64,000 nucleotides of DNA. It comes from an uncultured Aquimarina sp. (GTDB taxonomy: Bacteria; Bacteroidota; Bacteroidia; Flavobacteriales; Flavobacteriaceae). Each line of letters starts with the position of its first letter. Within the stretch, counting starts at the first letter, position 1. This document shows positions 56,030-64,000 of this stretch, in pieces. The stretch covers positions 62,001-126,000 of the forward strand of contig CANMKX010000009.1 in NCBI GenBank assembly GCA_947498595.1, written 5' to 3'. The notes below the pieces were generated by a model that saw only the letters and a program-made list of their open reading frames with translations, ran no database searches and was not told the DNA's origin. A program made the position numbers and the translations under genes.

Positions 56030-56099
56030 TAATTCTTAATATTATTATAAAAAGAGTTTCTGTAGTATCTTTGGAAGGTTTAATAATAAATCCCCTGTA

Positions 56100-56378
56100 A
56101 TGGTAAAAAGTTTTAGACTTATTAGTGTTTTAGAAGGTATATCATATCTTCTTATCCTTTTCGTAACCATGCCTTTAAAATATATTTTTGATATGCCAGA
56201 AGCCAATAAATTAATAGGCTATGCGCATGGTATTTTATTTATGCTTTACATTGTAATGGCAATAATGATCAAAATAGAATTAAAGTGGCCAAATAAAACT
56301 TTCTTTATTGTTTTACTATGTTCTATTATTCCATTTGGAACTTTTTGGATGGATAAAAAATATTTAAGACAAGCATAG
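56100..56378 (+). CDS. DUF3817 membrane protein
   Basis: A 92-residue protein with three hydrophobic helices. FRLISVLEGISYLLILF at the start and GTFWMDKK near the end are the DUF3817 pattern. It is an integral membrane protein of unknown function. A TATCTTTG -7 element lies about 25 bp upstream of the ATG, and a long terminator follows. Confidence 0.82.
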   Translation: MVKSFRLISVLEGISYLLILFVTMPLKYIFDMPEANKLIGYAHGILFMLYIVMAIMIKIELKWPNKTFFIVLLCSIIPFGTFWMDKKYLRQA

Positions 56379-56498
56379 AACTTCTTTTTTATACGTTAAA
56401 TAAAGAATATAACTTCCAATCATCTTATTTATAAATGATATGCAAAATACAGGCATGAATATTAATTATGTCTTACTGTATAAAATATGATGCTTTAA

Positions 56499-56530
56499 AA
56501 GCAAATAGAAAGAGCTCTTTCTATTTGCTT
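56499..56530 (+). terminator. Terminator downstream of DUF3817 gene
   Basis: Perfect 16-bp inverted arms centred on GAGCTC (AAGCAAATAGAAAGAG and its complement), then TTTTTTTGAT. It is about 120 bp past the DUF3817 stop and 60 bp before recQ. Confidence 0.85.
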
Positions 56531-56593
56531 TTTTTGATATAATCTTCGGTAATTCTATAGGAATCATTTTTGCTTTTTTGTTCCTTTGTAGTT

Positions 56594-58705
56594 ATGCCAG
56601 AAGAAAAAAAATTACTCAATACATTAAAAGATTATTTTGGTTATGATAGTTTCAGACCATTGCAAAAACAAATCATTGATAGTGTTTTTGAAAAAAAAGA
56701 TAATTTAGTGATCATGCCAACTGGTGGTGGTAAATCTATTTGTTTTCAATTACCTGCTATTATATTACCTGGAATTACATTAGTAATTTCACCTTTAATT
56801 GCCTTAATGAAAGATCAAGTAGATGGATTAATTGCCAACGGTATTTCATCTGCATATATAAATAGTAGTCAAACAGAACTTGAACAACAAGATATTTATA
56901 AGCAATTACAAAATGGTAAGATCAAATTATTATATATAGCTCCTGAAAGTTTAAGTTATCTAGAAACAATACTTACTAATACCACAATCAGCCTTATTGC
57001 AATTGATGAAGCTCACTGTATTTCATCATGGGGACATGATTTTAGACCTGCATATACACAATTAAGTTTTCTTAAAAATCGTTTACCAGAAACTCCAATT
57101 ATTGCATTAACAGCAACCGCAGACAAAGCTACACGAGAAGATATTTGTAATCAATTAAATATTCCGCACGCTACAAAACATGTGGCTTCTTTTGATCGTC
57201 AAAATTTATCATTAGAAGTTCGTCCGGGAGTTAATAGAATTAAACAAATTATTGAATTTATAAAAGACCGTCCTAACGAAAGCGGTATTATTTATTGTTT
57301 AAGTAGGAAAACAACAGAAGCTTTAGCCGAAAAATTATCCAATGTAGGCATAAATGCTGCAGCATATCATGCAGGAATTGATCATGTAAAAAGAGCAAAA
57401 ACTCAAGACGATTTTATCAATGATACTACTCAAATTGTGTGTGCTACTATTGCTTTTGGAATGGGGATTGATAAATCAAATGTACGCTGGGTTATACATT
57501 ACAATCTACCAAAAAATATAGAGGGGTACTATCAAGAAATTGGTCGTGCTGGTAGAGATGGTCTCCCATCCTCTACCCTATTATTTCACAGTTATGCAGA
57601 TATTGTTCAATTACAGAAATTTGCAGACACTGGTACTAACAAAGAAGTACAGTTAGCAAAGTTAGATAGAATGCAACAGTATTCTGAAGCATTGAGTTGT
57701 AGACGAAAAATATTACTAAGCTATTTTGGTGAACATATAGAGGAAAATTGTGGAAATTGTGATATTTGTAAAAACCCTCCTTCATTTTTTGATGGAACCA
57801 TTATTGGTCAAAAAGCACTCTCTACTGTTATCAGGCTTAAAGAAGAAGAACCTATAGGAACAGTTATTGATGTTTTAAGAGGTTCCCAAAATGCATTGAT
57901 ATATAATAAAGGATATCAGCAAATTAAAACCTATGGTATAGCCAATGATATTCCTTGGAGAGATTGGCAACAATATATGATTCAATTAGTTAATCTGGGA
58001 TATCTAGAAATTGCTTTTCACCAAAACAATAAACTAAAAATAACTCCTTTGGCAAAAAAGGTATTATTTGAAAAAGAAAAAGTACTCTTAGCGAATCTAG
58101 CTGAAATAGCCAAAAAGAAACAAGCAGATACTTCTATAGCTAAAACTTTAAAAACAGCTCCAGACACTTTATTTGAACGATTACGTAAACTACGTCTTGA
58201 TCTTTCAAAGGAAGCTGGAATACCAGCTTATCAAGTTTTTAGTGATGCTTCTTTAAAAGAAATGGAGCAACAACGTCCTATGACTGATGATGATTTTATG
58301 CAAATCAGTGGAGTTGGAAAACGTAAAATGGAAAATTATGGTTACCAGTTTATAAAAGAAATTATAGCTTTTAATAAAGAGAAAAGAGAAAAGAAGAAAA
58401 CAAAAAAAGGCAATACTCATAAAGTAACTTTAGAGCTTTATAATCAAGGAATGTCGATTTCAGAAATGGCTATAGAAAGGAAATTAGCAGAGGCTACTAT
58501 TTTTTCTCATATATCTAAATTATACGATGATGGAGAAGCTATTGATCTTCATAAGTTTATAGATAAAAGTGATCTAGAGGCTATCAAAAAAGCTAAAAAA
58601 GCATTAGATAATCCGGATACCTTAAAACCTTTCTTTGAATACTTTGAAGAAGCAATCCCATATCAAACAATAAAAATTGGACTTACTATATTGAAAAAAG
58701 AATAA
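56594..58705 (+). CDS. recQ: ATP-dependent DNA helicase RecQ
   Basis: A 703-residue helicase, started at ATG 56594; a TTG at 56570 is less likely. Motif I is MPTGGGKS, motif II IDEAHCISSWGHDFRP, motif VI QEIGRAGRDG. The zinc-binding segment CRRKILLSYFGEH with CGNCDIC, an RQC winged helix and an HRDC domain near 520-600 follow, then a C-terminal helix-turn-helix-like segment. It unwinds recombination intermediates. It is convergent with truA. Confidence 0.95.
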   Translation: MPEEKKLLNTLKDYFGYDSFRPLQKQIIDSVFEKKDNLVIMPTGGGKSICFQLPAIILPGITLVISPLIALMKDQVDGLIANGISSAYINSSQTELEQQDIYKQLQNGKIKLLYIAPESLSYLETILTNTTISLIAIDEAHCISSWGHDFRPAYTQLSFLKNRLPETPIIALTATADKATREDICNQLNIPHATKHVASFDRQNLSLEVRPGVNRIKQIIEFIKDRPNESGIIYCLSRKTTEALAEKLSNVGINAAAYHAGIDHVKRAKTQDDFINDTTQIVCATIAFGMGIDKSNVRWVIHYNLPKNIEGYYQEIGRAGRDGLPSSTLLFHSYADIVQLQKFADTGTNKEVQLAKLDRMQQYSEALSCRRKILLSYFGEHIEENCGNCDICKNPPSFFDGTIIGQKALSTVIRLKEEEPIGTVIDVLRGSQNALIYNKGYQQIKTYGIANDIPWRDWQQYMIQLVNLGYLEIAFHQNNKLKITPLAKKVLFEKEKVLLANLAEIAKKKQADTSIAKTLKTAPDTLFERLRKLRLDLSKEAGIPAYQVFSDASLKEMEQQRPMTDDDFMQISGVGKRKMENYGYQFIKEIIAFNKEKREKKKTKKGNTHKVTLELYNQGMSISEMAIERKLAEATIFSHISKLYDDGEAIDLHKFIDKSDLEAIKKAKKALDNPDTLKPFFEYFEEAIPYQTIKIGLTILKKE

Positions 58706-58808
58706 TAGCAAAATTAAAACATGATTGTACTAGAAAATATTAATAAAGTAGCATCTTGTAGTATAAGAGAAATGAAATTAATCAAGTCGTTTCATATTGA
58801 ATTCACTA

Positions 58809-59600
58809 TTACTCTTCTATAAATTCTACCGAATTAAGAATCAATCCTGACCCTGGAACAATATGTTCTAGGGTTATTTTTTCTTTATTACGATCTAATG
58901 TATCTTTAATAAAATCTATTGTAATTTTTCCTGTTCCCAAGTCAAACAAAACTCCCATCATTAATCTAATTTGATTTCGCTTAAATCCTGCACCTTTTAC
59001 TCGCAAAACATAACTATTTTCAGGAAAAAAATTAGCTGTATAAATATTGTTCTTAATGATTTCGCTAGTCATTATTTCTCCCTCTGTAACTGTATGTTCA
59101 TTAGGTCTATGACAATACGATCTAAAATCATGTTTTCCTTCAAACAGTTTGGCTGCTTCTTGCATTAACGGAATATTCAATACCTCCACATGATTGTACA
59201 TTAGAGGTGCACAAAATGGATGGAATTTTTCTCCAAAAGAAAAAAGATACAAATATTCCTTTCTCTTTGAATGTTGAATAATATTAAACTTTGCATCCGT
59301 TTCTTTTATAGACAAAGCACGTATATCTTGAGGCAGGTTTTTATTGAATAAAGGAAAAAACTCATCTACATCAAGTGCTTCTTCTTCCACAAATAATTCA
59401 AAAGCAGCTTGATTAGCAGATACTTTTGCATCTGTTCTTCCTGCTGCCAAAGTTTTAAAGCGTCGTTCTCCCAATACATACGCCAATGTACGCTCAACCA
59501 TACGTTGTAACGTATTTACATCTGGTTGTTTTTGCCAACCATGAAATCTAAATCCTAAATATTGTAACTCAATGATATAAAAAAAACGCTTTCGTTGCAT
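58809..59600 (-). CDS. truA: TruA-family tRNA pseudouridine synthase, divergent copy
   Basis: A 263-residue protein of the TruA fold, with FHGWQKQPDVNTLQ at the N-terminus and the catalytic Asp57 in AAGRTDAKVSANQ. The usual GRTDAGVHA reads GRTDAKVSA, so two residues flanking the catalytic Asp are changed. Bacteroidota often have two TruA copies; this could be the second, divergent one. TruA modifies U38-40 of tRNA anticodon stems. It is single and convergent with recQ. Confidence 0.85.
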   Translation of the reverse strand: MQRKRFFYIIELQYLGFRFHGWQKQPDVNTLQRMVERTLAYVLGERRFKTLAAGRTDAKVSANQAAFELFVEEEALDVDEFFPLFNKNLPQDIRALSIKETDAKFNIIQHSKRKEYLYLFSFGEKFHPFCAPLMYNHVEVLNIPLMQEAAKLFEGKHDFRSYCHRPNEHTVTEGEIMTSEIIKNNIYTANFFPENSYVLRVKGAGFKRNQIRLMMGVLFDLGTGKITIDFIKDTLDRNKEKITLEHIVPGSGLILNSVEFIEE

Positions 59601-59807
59601 GGGTATTAACTAATCTTATTTTGATTTCAAATATGCTAAAAATAGACTTGATAACATATTTTTATTTTAGAATAAACATTCTGGATACATAAATACTTCT
59701 CCTACAGCTATCTATTTATAAAAACGATACTTATACATTTTTTTATTAATTATTTCAAGTACGTCTTTAATACATCCTCATATGTCAAAATCAGTTTCAA
59801 ATAAAAA

Positions 59808-59833
59808 AAGAGAGATGAACATTCATCTCTCTT
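59808..59833 (-). terminator. Minus-strand terminator-like hairpin
   Basis: 12-bp arms AAGAGAGATGAA and TTCATCTCTCTT with a two-base loop, followed on the minus strand by a run of T. No upstream minus-strand gene is visible. Confidence 0.6.
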
Positions 59834-60232
59834 CTAGTATTCGGATATTAAAAACTTTAAGTTTTTTAATAAAGTAAAAGCTTGTATTTAAAAACCTAAG
59901 AATATAGCAATTTGCTCCTTTTACTTTATCATAATAAATTATCTTGGAAGAAACAATTTGTATTATTTTAACTTCAAGTTTCCAATAAATAATAGATTAT
60001 TAGTTATTTAAAATAACCAGTCTAAATATAGTAAAGTTTTACCGTAATCACGTTATGGTTAATTTAATTTTATATTAATTCTTCAATCCCTTAACATTTG
60101 CTATCTAATAAACTGAGCATCTTATCTATAAAATAAAATCTCTTTCTAATTTTTCGTCTTTTCGATCAATCTATTTAATGTATACATAACATTCGCATTA
60201 CAATTAAACGTCAAAATACATCATTAAATAAA

Positions 60233-60267
60233 AAAGCTTATAACTAAATTGTATAGTTATAAGCTTT
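60233..60267 (-). terminator. Second minus-strand terminator-like hairpin
   Basis: Perfect 14-bp arms AAAGCTTATAACTA and TAGTTATAAGCTTT, seven-base loop, T-run on the minus strand. It would end a transcript coming from upstream of cobQ, but no gene is seen there. Confidence 0.55.
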
Positions 60268-60302
60268 ATAAAATATAAATCAGGTTGTTTCTTTTTAATA
60301 TG

Positions 60303-60355
60303 TTTAGTCTAAAAGAAGAAATTTACCCCATAAAATTTCTTCTTTTGAGACTAAA
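60303..60355. repeat. Long inverted repeat
   Basis: Arms of about 22 bp (TTTAGTCTAAAAGAAG..., with complement ...CTTCTTTTGAGACTAAA) pair fully except for one bulged G at 60347, loop ACCCCATA. No U-run follows on either strand. Confidence 0.6.
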
Positions 60356-60787
60356 AATATGGTATTACACAATTCAAATTATTTTTAGAAAAAAACGTAG
60401 TCCCCTACACCACAATTTTTTCAATCAACACTGTCAATTTGCTTTGTAAAACATTGTGTAATATAACTCCATAATTGTTTTTAATTTGTTGTTCTCTTTT
60501 CTAAAGATAGTGAAAAAAAACCGTAACAACAAAACAAGTAAACCATAAAAATAAAAATAAGTGACTGATAATCAACTAAAAACACTTCAGCCTGCATTCG
60601 ATATATTTTACTATTAATCAACTCTATAAATTATTTATGACCATCTATAATTAAAAACATACCAACTATGTAACTTCCTTCTTGAGGAAATTATACAATC
60701 GCTATTTTAAAATAAATCAAAAAACCTCACTTCATATTTATTACTTTTGATTTTTTATTATAATAATCCAGAGAATCAATACAATTA

Positions 60788-62251
60788 ATGAAACAATTAA
60801 AGCCTTTAATGTTTGTTGGTACAGGGTCCGATGTTGGTAAAAGTATGCTCGTTACTGGCATTTGTAGATTGTTCAAAAATTTAGGATATCTCCCTGCTCC
60901 TTTTAAGGCACAAAATATGTCCTTAAACAGTTATGCTACTGCTGATGGTTTAGAAATAGGCCGTGCACAAGCAGTACAAGCAGAAGCTTGTAAAATTGAA
61001 TGCACGACAGATATGAACCCTATACTATTAAAACCGTCTGGTGTTCATAAATCTCAAGTAATACTACATGGAAAACCTATAGGAGATCAAACAATAAAAG
61101 AATATTTTTTAGGTAATAATAAAGCACAGCTTTTTGAAGAAGCTCAAAATGCATTTAAACGTTTAGCATCATTATATTCTCCTATTGTATTAGAAGGAGC
61201 CGGAAGTATTAGTGAACTTAATTTAAAACATCGTGATATTGTCAATATGCGAATGGCTCAAGCTGCAAATGCCGTTGTATACCTTATTGCCGATATTGAT
61301 AGAGGTGGTGTTTTTGCTAGTGTATATGGTTCTATTGCTTTGTTAGAACCGTGGGAAAAAAAAATGGTGAAAGGCATTATCATTAATAAATTTAGAGGAG
61401 ATGTTTCATTATTTGAAGATGGAAAGAAAATTCTTGAAAAATTAACCGGAATTCCCATACTTGGTATAGTTCCATATGCAAAAGATATATATATTGAAGA
61501 AGAAGATTCTGTTGCTCTACATACTAAAAATAAAAATTCTCATGAGACTACTAATCTCATAAAAATTGTAGTCATATTATTACCTTATTTATCTAATTAT
61601 ACTGATTTTAATGTTTTAGAAAAAGACGAAAGAGTCCACTTATATTATAGTCAAGACCCTAATGATATTGAAGAAGCTGATATTATCATTATACCTGGAA
61701 GTAAAAATACAATTGAAGATTTACAATTTATTAGAAAAAAGGGAATTGCGAAAACTATTCTAAAAGCTCAACAACAACATAAAAAAATCATTGGAATTTG
61801 CGGAGGATACCAAATGCTTGGTAATACTATTAAAGATCCATTAGGAATTGAAAGCGATATAAAAACAATTCCTGGCCTAGGTATACTGCCTATAGAAACA
61901 ACGTTAACAGATAAGAAAACAACGGTTCAATGTTCTTTTACTTATAAATCGTATCCAGAAAAATGTCATGGTTATGAAATACATATGGGGAAAACTATTA
62001 GTGAAGAAATAGCCCCATTAAATAATGTAAATCAAAAAAATGAAGGGTTTATTTCTCAAAATTGTTGGGGAACTTACATTCATGGTATTCTTGATAATAC
62101 AATTGTTATAAATGATATTCTAAGCGATTTTACGACAGAGAAAAAACACTTTAATTATCAAGAATATAAAAATGAAAATTATGACAAGTTAGCAGATTTA
62201 CTTCACGAACATCTTGATGTAAATGCAATTATAAATCAAATACATATTTAA
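60788..62251 (+). CDS. cobQ: Cobyric acid synthase
   Basis: A 487-residue enzyme. It has the N-terminal synthetase domain with P-loop-like GTGSDVGKS and the C-terminal glutamine amidotransferase domain with nucleophile Cys in GICGGYQML and His in YIHGILDN. It amidates four side chains of adenosyl-cobyrinic acid a,c-diamide using glutamine and ATP. It heads a plus-strand cobalamin operon with an aminotransferase 2 bp downstream and cbiB after it. Confidence 0.93.
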   Translation: MKQLKPLMFVGTGSDVGKSMLVTGICRLFKNLGYLPAPFKAQNMSLNSYATADGLEIGRAQAVQAEACKIECTTDMNPILLKPSGVHKSQVILHGKPIGDQTIKEYFLGNNKAQLFEEAQNAFKRLASLYSPIVLEGAGSISELNLKHRDIVNMRMAQAANAVVYLIADIDRGGVFASVYGSIALLEPWEKKMVKGIIINKFRGDVSLFEDGKKILEKLTGIPILGIVPYAKDIYIEEEDSVALHTKNKNSHETTNLIKIVVILLPYLSNYTDFNVLEKDERVHLYYSQDPNDIEEADIIIIPGSKNTIEDLQFIRKKGIAKTILKAQQQHKKIIGICGGYQMLGNTIKDPLGIESDIKTIPGLGILPIETTLTDKKTTVQCSFTYKSYPEKCHGYEIHMGKTISEEIAPLNNVNQKNEGFISQNCWGTYIHGILDNTIVINDILSDFTTEKKHFNYQEYKNENYDKLADLLHEHLDVNAIINQIHI

Positions 62252-62253
62252 TA

Positions 62254-63273
62254 ATGATACATGGTCATGGAGATGATAGTTATCGATATACTGTAAATTT
62301 CAAAGCTAATTTTAGTTCTAATGTATGGTTTGAAGGCACTTCTGAAAAATTATTAAAGCATCTTACGAAACAACTTCCTTTAATTGCAAAATATCCAGCT
62401 CCTAGTGCTGATTCTTTAGTTAAAAAAATAAAGGATCACCATTCTATAGATACAAATGAGGTTATTGTTACCAATGGAGCTACAGAAGCCTTTTATTTGA
62501 TAGCATCAATATTCTCCAAAAAATCGGTAGGTGTATGTATTCCTACGTTTTCTGAATATGAAGATGCTGCTATGACTCACCAATTAAAAATTACTCATTA
62601 TAATCGAGAAAACATTTTAACAACTACATTTACTGATGATTTAGTTTTTATTTGTAATCCCAATAATCCAGACGGAAGAACAAATACTGTTACTGATATT
62701 GAGTTTCTTTTAGCAAAGCATCCAAAAACAATTTTTGTAATTGATGAAGCTTATATAGAGTTCACTAATACTATAAATTCTTGTATTGAATTATTAAAAT
62801 CCTATTCTAATTTAATAATTGTAAAATCATTAACTAAATTGTTTTCTATTCCCGGAATACGATTAGGGTATTTAATCACCAATCCATTGTTATTTAACAA
62901 AATGAATCGTCATAAAATGCCTTGGAATGTTAACACATTAGCTATTGAAGCTGGCTCTTTCATTTTTGATAATTATTCAATTTTATTGCCAGAAATGAAT
63001 ATTTTATTAAAATTATCTAAGAAACTACAAAATCAAATCAACGCTATTACTGGTTTTCATGTACTTCCGTCTTCGACAAATTATTTCTTGATTAAATTAG
63101 ATAAACCTATAGCTGCAAAATTAAAATCTTATCTAATCGAAGATCATCAAATATTAATCAGAGATGCTTCAAATTTTAAAGGGTTAGATCAACATTATAT
63201 CAGAATTGCTAGTCAAAACGACGAAAAAAACCAATTATTAATCAACGCGTTACATCAATGGAATTTTATCTAA
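62254..63273 (+). CDS. CobD-like threonine-phosphate decarboxylase / class I-II aminotransferase
   Basis: A 339-residue PLP enzyme. It has CNPNNPDGR (substrate Asn/Asp region), DEAYIEF and SLTKLFSIPGIRLGY with the PLP Lys. The fold is shared with HisC, but its place between cobQ and cbiB indicates L-threonine-O-3-phosphate decarboxylase, which makes the aminopropanol linker of cobalamin. Its last codons overlap cbiB by 16 bp. Confidence 0.82.
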   Translation: MIHGHGDDSYRYTVNFKANFSSNVWFEGTSEKLLKHLTKQLPLIAKYPAPSADSLVKKIKDHHSIDTNEVIVTNGATEAFYLIASIFSKKSVGVCIPTFSEYEDAAMTHQLKITHYNRENILTTTFTDDLVFICNPNNPDGRTNTVTDIEFLLAKHPKTIFVIDEAYIEFTNTINSCIELLKSYSNLIIVKSLTKLFSIPGIRLGYLITNPLLFNKMNRHKMPWNVNTLAIEAGSFIFDNYSILLPEMNILLKLSKKLQNQINAITGFHVLPSSTNYFLIKLDKPIAAKLKSYLIEDHQILIRDASNFKGLDQHYIRIASQNDEKNQLLINALHQWNFI

Positions 63274-64000
63274 TCATACTTCCTTTATTAATTGGTTATA
63301 TTTTGGATTTACTATTGGGAGATCCTAGAAGTTTACCACATCCGATTCGACTTTATGGTAACCTTATCATCTATGGTGAAAAAATAGCTAATAAAGGTCG
63401 TTTCAAGTTTATTAAAGGCGCTTTATTAACCTTAATACTTTGTATTTCTACTTTTATTTTCTTCTATTATTTAATTACGTTAACTGGATCTATACTATGG
63501 ATTTATTATTTAGTGTCATCCATATTTGTTTTTTACGCATTAGCGAACAAAAGTCTTATCGACGAAGGTAAAGCAGTTTTTAAAGCCTTAGATGAAAGTT
63601 TAGAAAAAGGGCGACAACGATTGTCTTGGATTGTAGGTAGGGAAACAACGAAGTTAAATTCGCAACAAATTCGAACTGCTGTTTTTGAAACATTATCCGA
63701 AAATTTAAGCGATGGTGTTATTGCTCCTTTATTCTATTACGCGATTTTAGGAGTTCCTGGGGCAATGCTTTACAAAATGATAAATACCCTTGACTCCATG
63801 ATTGGTTATAAAAATGATCGCTATATATTCTTTGGGAAATTTGCTGCTAAGTTAGATGATTTATTTAATTATATTCCGGCTAGATTAACGGCAGTATTAA
63901 TGCTTCTAGTAACATTTAAATTACACAAAATTTCTTTTGTTTTTAAGCATGCAAAAAGACATAGTAGTCCAAACGCTGGCTATCCTGAAGCTGCACTCGC
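63258..64000 (+). CDS. cbiB: Adenosylcobinamide-phosphate synthase, N-terminal part
   Basis: The frame opens at ATG 63258 inside the end of the aminotransferase gene and runs 247 codons to the window edge. The start (DLLLGDPRSLPHPIRLYG) and the later RETTKLNSQQIRTAVFETLSENLSDGVIAPLFYY-type region are those of CbiB/CobD, which joins aminopropanol phosphate to cobyric acid. Several hydrophobic helices are present, as expected for a membrane enzyme. The C-terminus is outside the window. Confidence 0.9.
   Translation, partial: MEFYLIILPLLIGYILDLLLGDPRSLPHPIRLYGNLIIYGEKIANKGRFKFIKGALLTLILCISTFIFFYYLITLTGSILWIYYLVSSIFVFYALANKSLIDEGKAVFKALDESLEKGRQRLSWIVGRETTKLNSQQIRTAVFETLSENLSDGVIAPLFYYAILGVPGAMLYKMINTLDSMIGYKNDRYIFFGKFAAKLDDLFNYIPARLTAVLMLLVTFKLHKISFVFKHAKRHSSPNAGYPEAAL

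Larger units (their letters stand above)
59601..60787. other. Gene-free 1.2-kb stretch with three hairpins
   Basis: No protein-like reading frame or RNA gene was recognised. Three inverted repeats are present: AAGAGAGATGAA/TTCATCTCTCTT at 59808-59833, AAAGCTTATAACTA/TAGTTATAAGCTTT at 60233-60267 and a 22-bp-arm repeat with one bulge at 60303-60355. The first two are followed by T-runs on the minus strand. No B12 box was found before cobQ. Confidence 0.55.

Noticed and set aside
1..64000. CRISPR array, insertion sequence or prophage
   Set aside because: No regularly spaced repeats, transposase, integrase or phage structural genes were seen.

Overview
The window is AT-rich DNA from a member of the Bacteroidota, most likely class Flavobacteriia. 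Four things point there. Promoters have the TAnnTTTG -7 element (clearest at rpsA and at both tRNA operons). One protein ends in a type IX secretion (T9SS) sorting domain. Many signal peptides end in AQ. The window also carries a large flexirubin-type aryl-polyene/dialkylresorcinol gene cluster with a tyrosine ammonia-lyase very like that of Flavobacterium johnsoniae. The genus cannot be fixed from the sequence alone.

Region 1 (1-31030) is the pigment cluster, almost all on the minus strand. It contains a tyrosine ammonia-lyase for the 4-coumarate starter, DarA/DarB for the dialkylresorcinol half, two acyl carrier proteins, three catalytically intact FabF-type ketosynthases, a chain-length-factor-like partner, a short ketosynthase-like protein, a FabG-type reductase, two hotdog dehydratases, a thioesterase, an LpxL-like acyltransferase, an ABC-2 exporter, a BtrH-like protein, a LolA-like carrier, a lipoprotein, a polysaccharide deacetylase, a glycosyltransferase, a large MMPL/acyltransferase/methyltransferase-like fusion, a CrtI-like oxidoreductase and a truncated cupin-like gene. 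A divergent FAD-dependent halogenase-like gene ends the cluster. A T9SS-exported BNR-repeat gene with an in-frame TGA, plus a small lipoprotein-like gene, sits inside it.

Region 2 (31031-35556) holds an overlooked 57-residue secreted peptide, a secreted protein of unknown function, and two nearly identical Ser-Pro-Arg tRNA operons (341 bp, two mismatches) flanking a CPA1-type Na+/H+ antiporter. Region 3 (35689-41334, plus strand) holds a secreted von Willebrand A protein, a B12-binding radical SAM protein and an OmpR/EnvZ-type two-component pair. Region 4 (41343-43375) has a membrane-anchored metallo-beta-lactamase-fold hydrolase and a TetR regulator with matching palindromic sites on both sides of tetR.

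Region 5 (43608-64000) is mostly housekeeping: rpsA; a menaquinone operon (menA, menC, CPBP protease, menE); a GH13 lipoprotein; an iron-type alcohol dehydrogenase; a structured but gene-free stretch; a DedA/VTT protein; an MscS channel; a DUF3817 protein; recQ; a divergent truA; a 1.2-kb gene-free stretch with three hairpins; and the start of a cobalamin operon (cobQ, cobD-like aminotransferase, cbiB running off the end). No insertion sequence, integrase, prophage gene or CRISPR array was seen.
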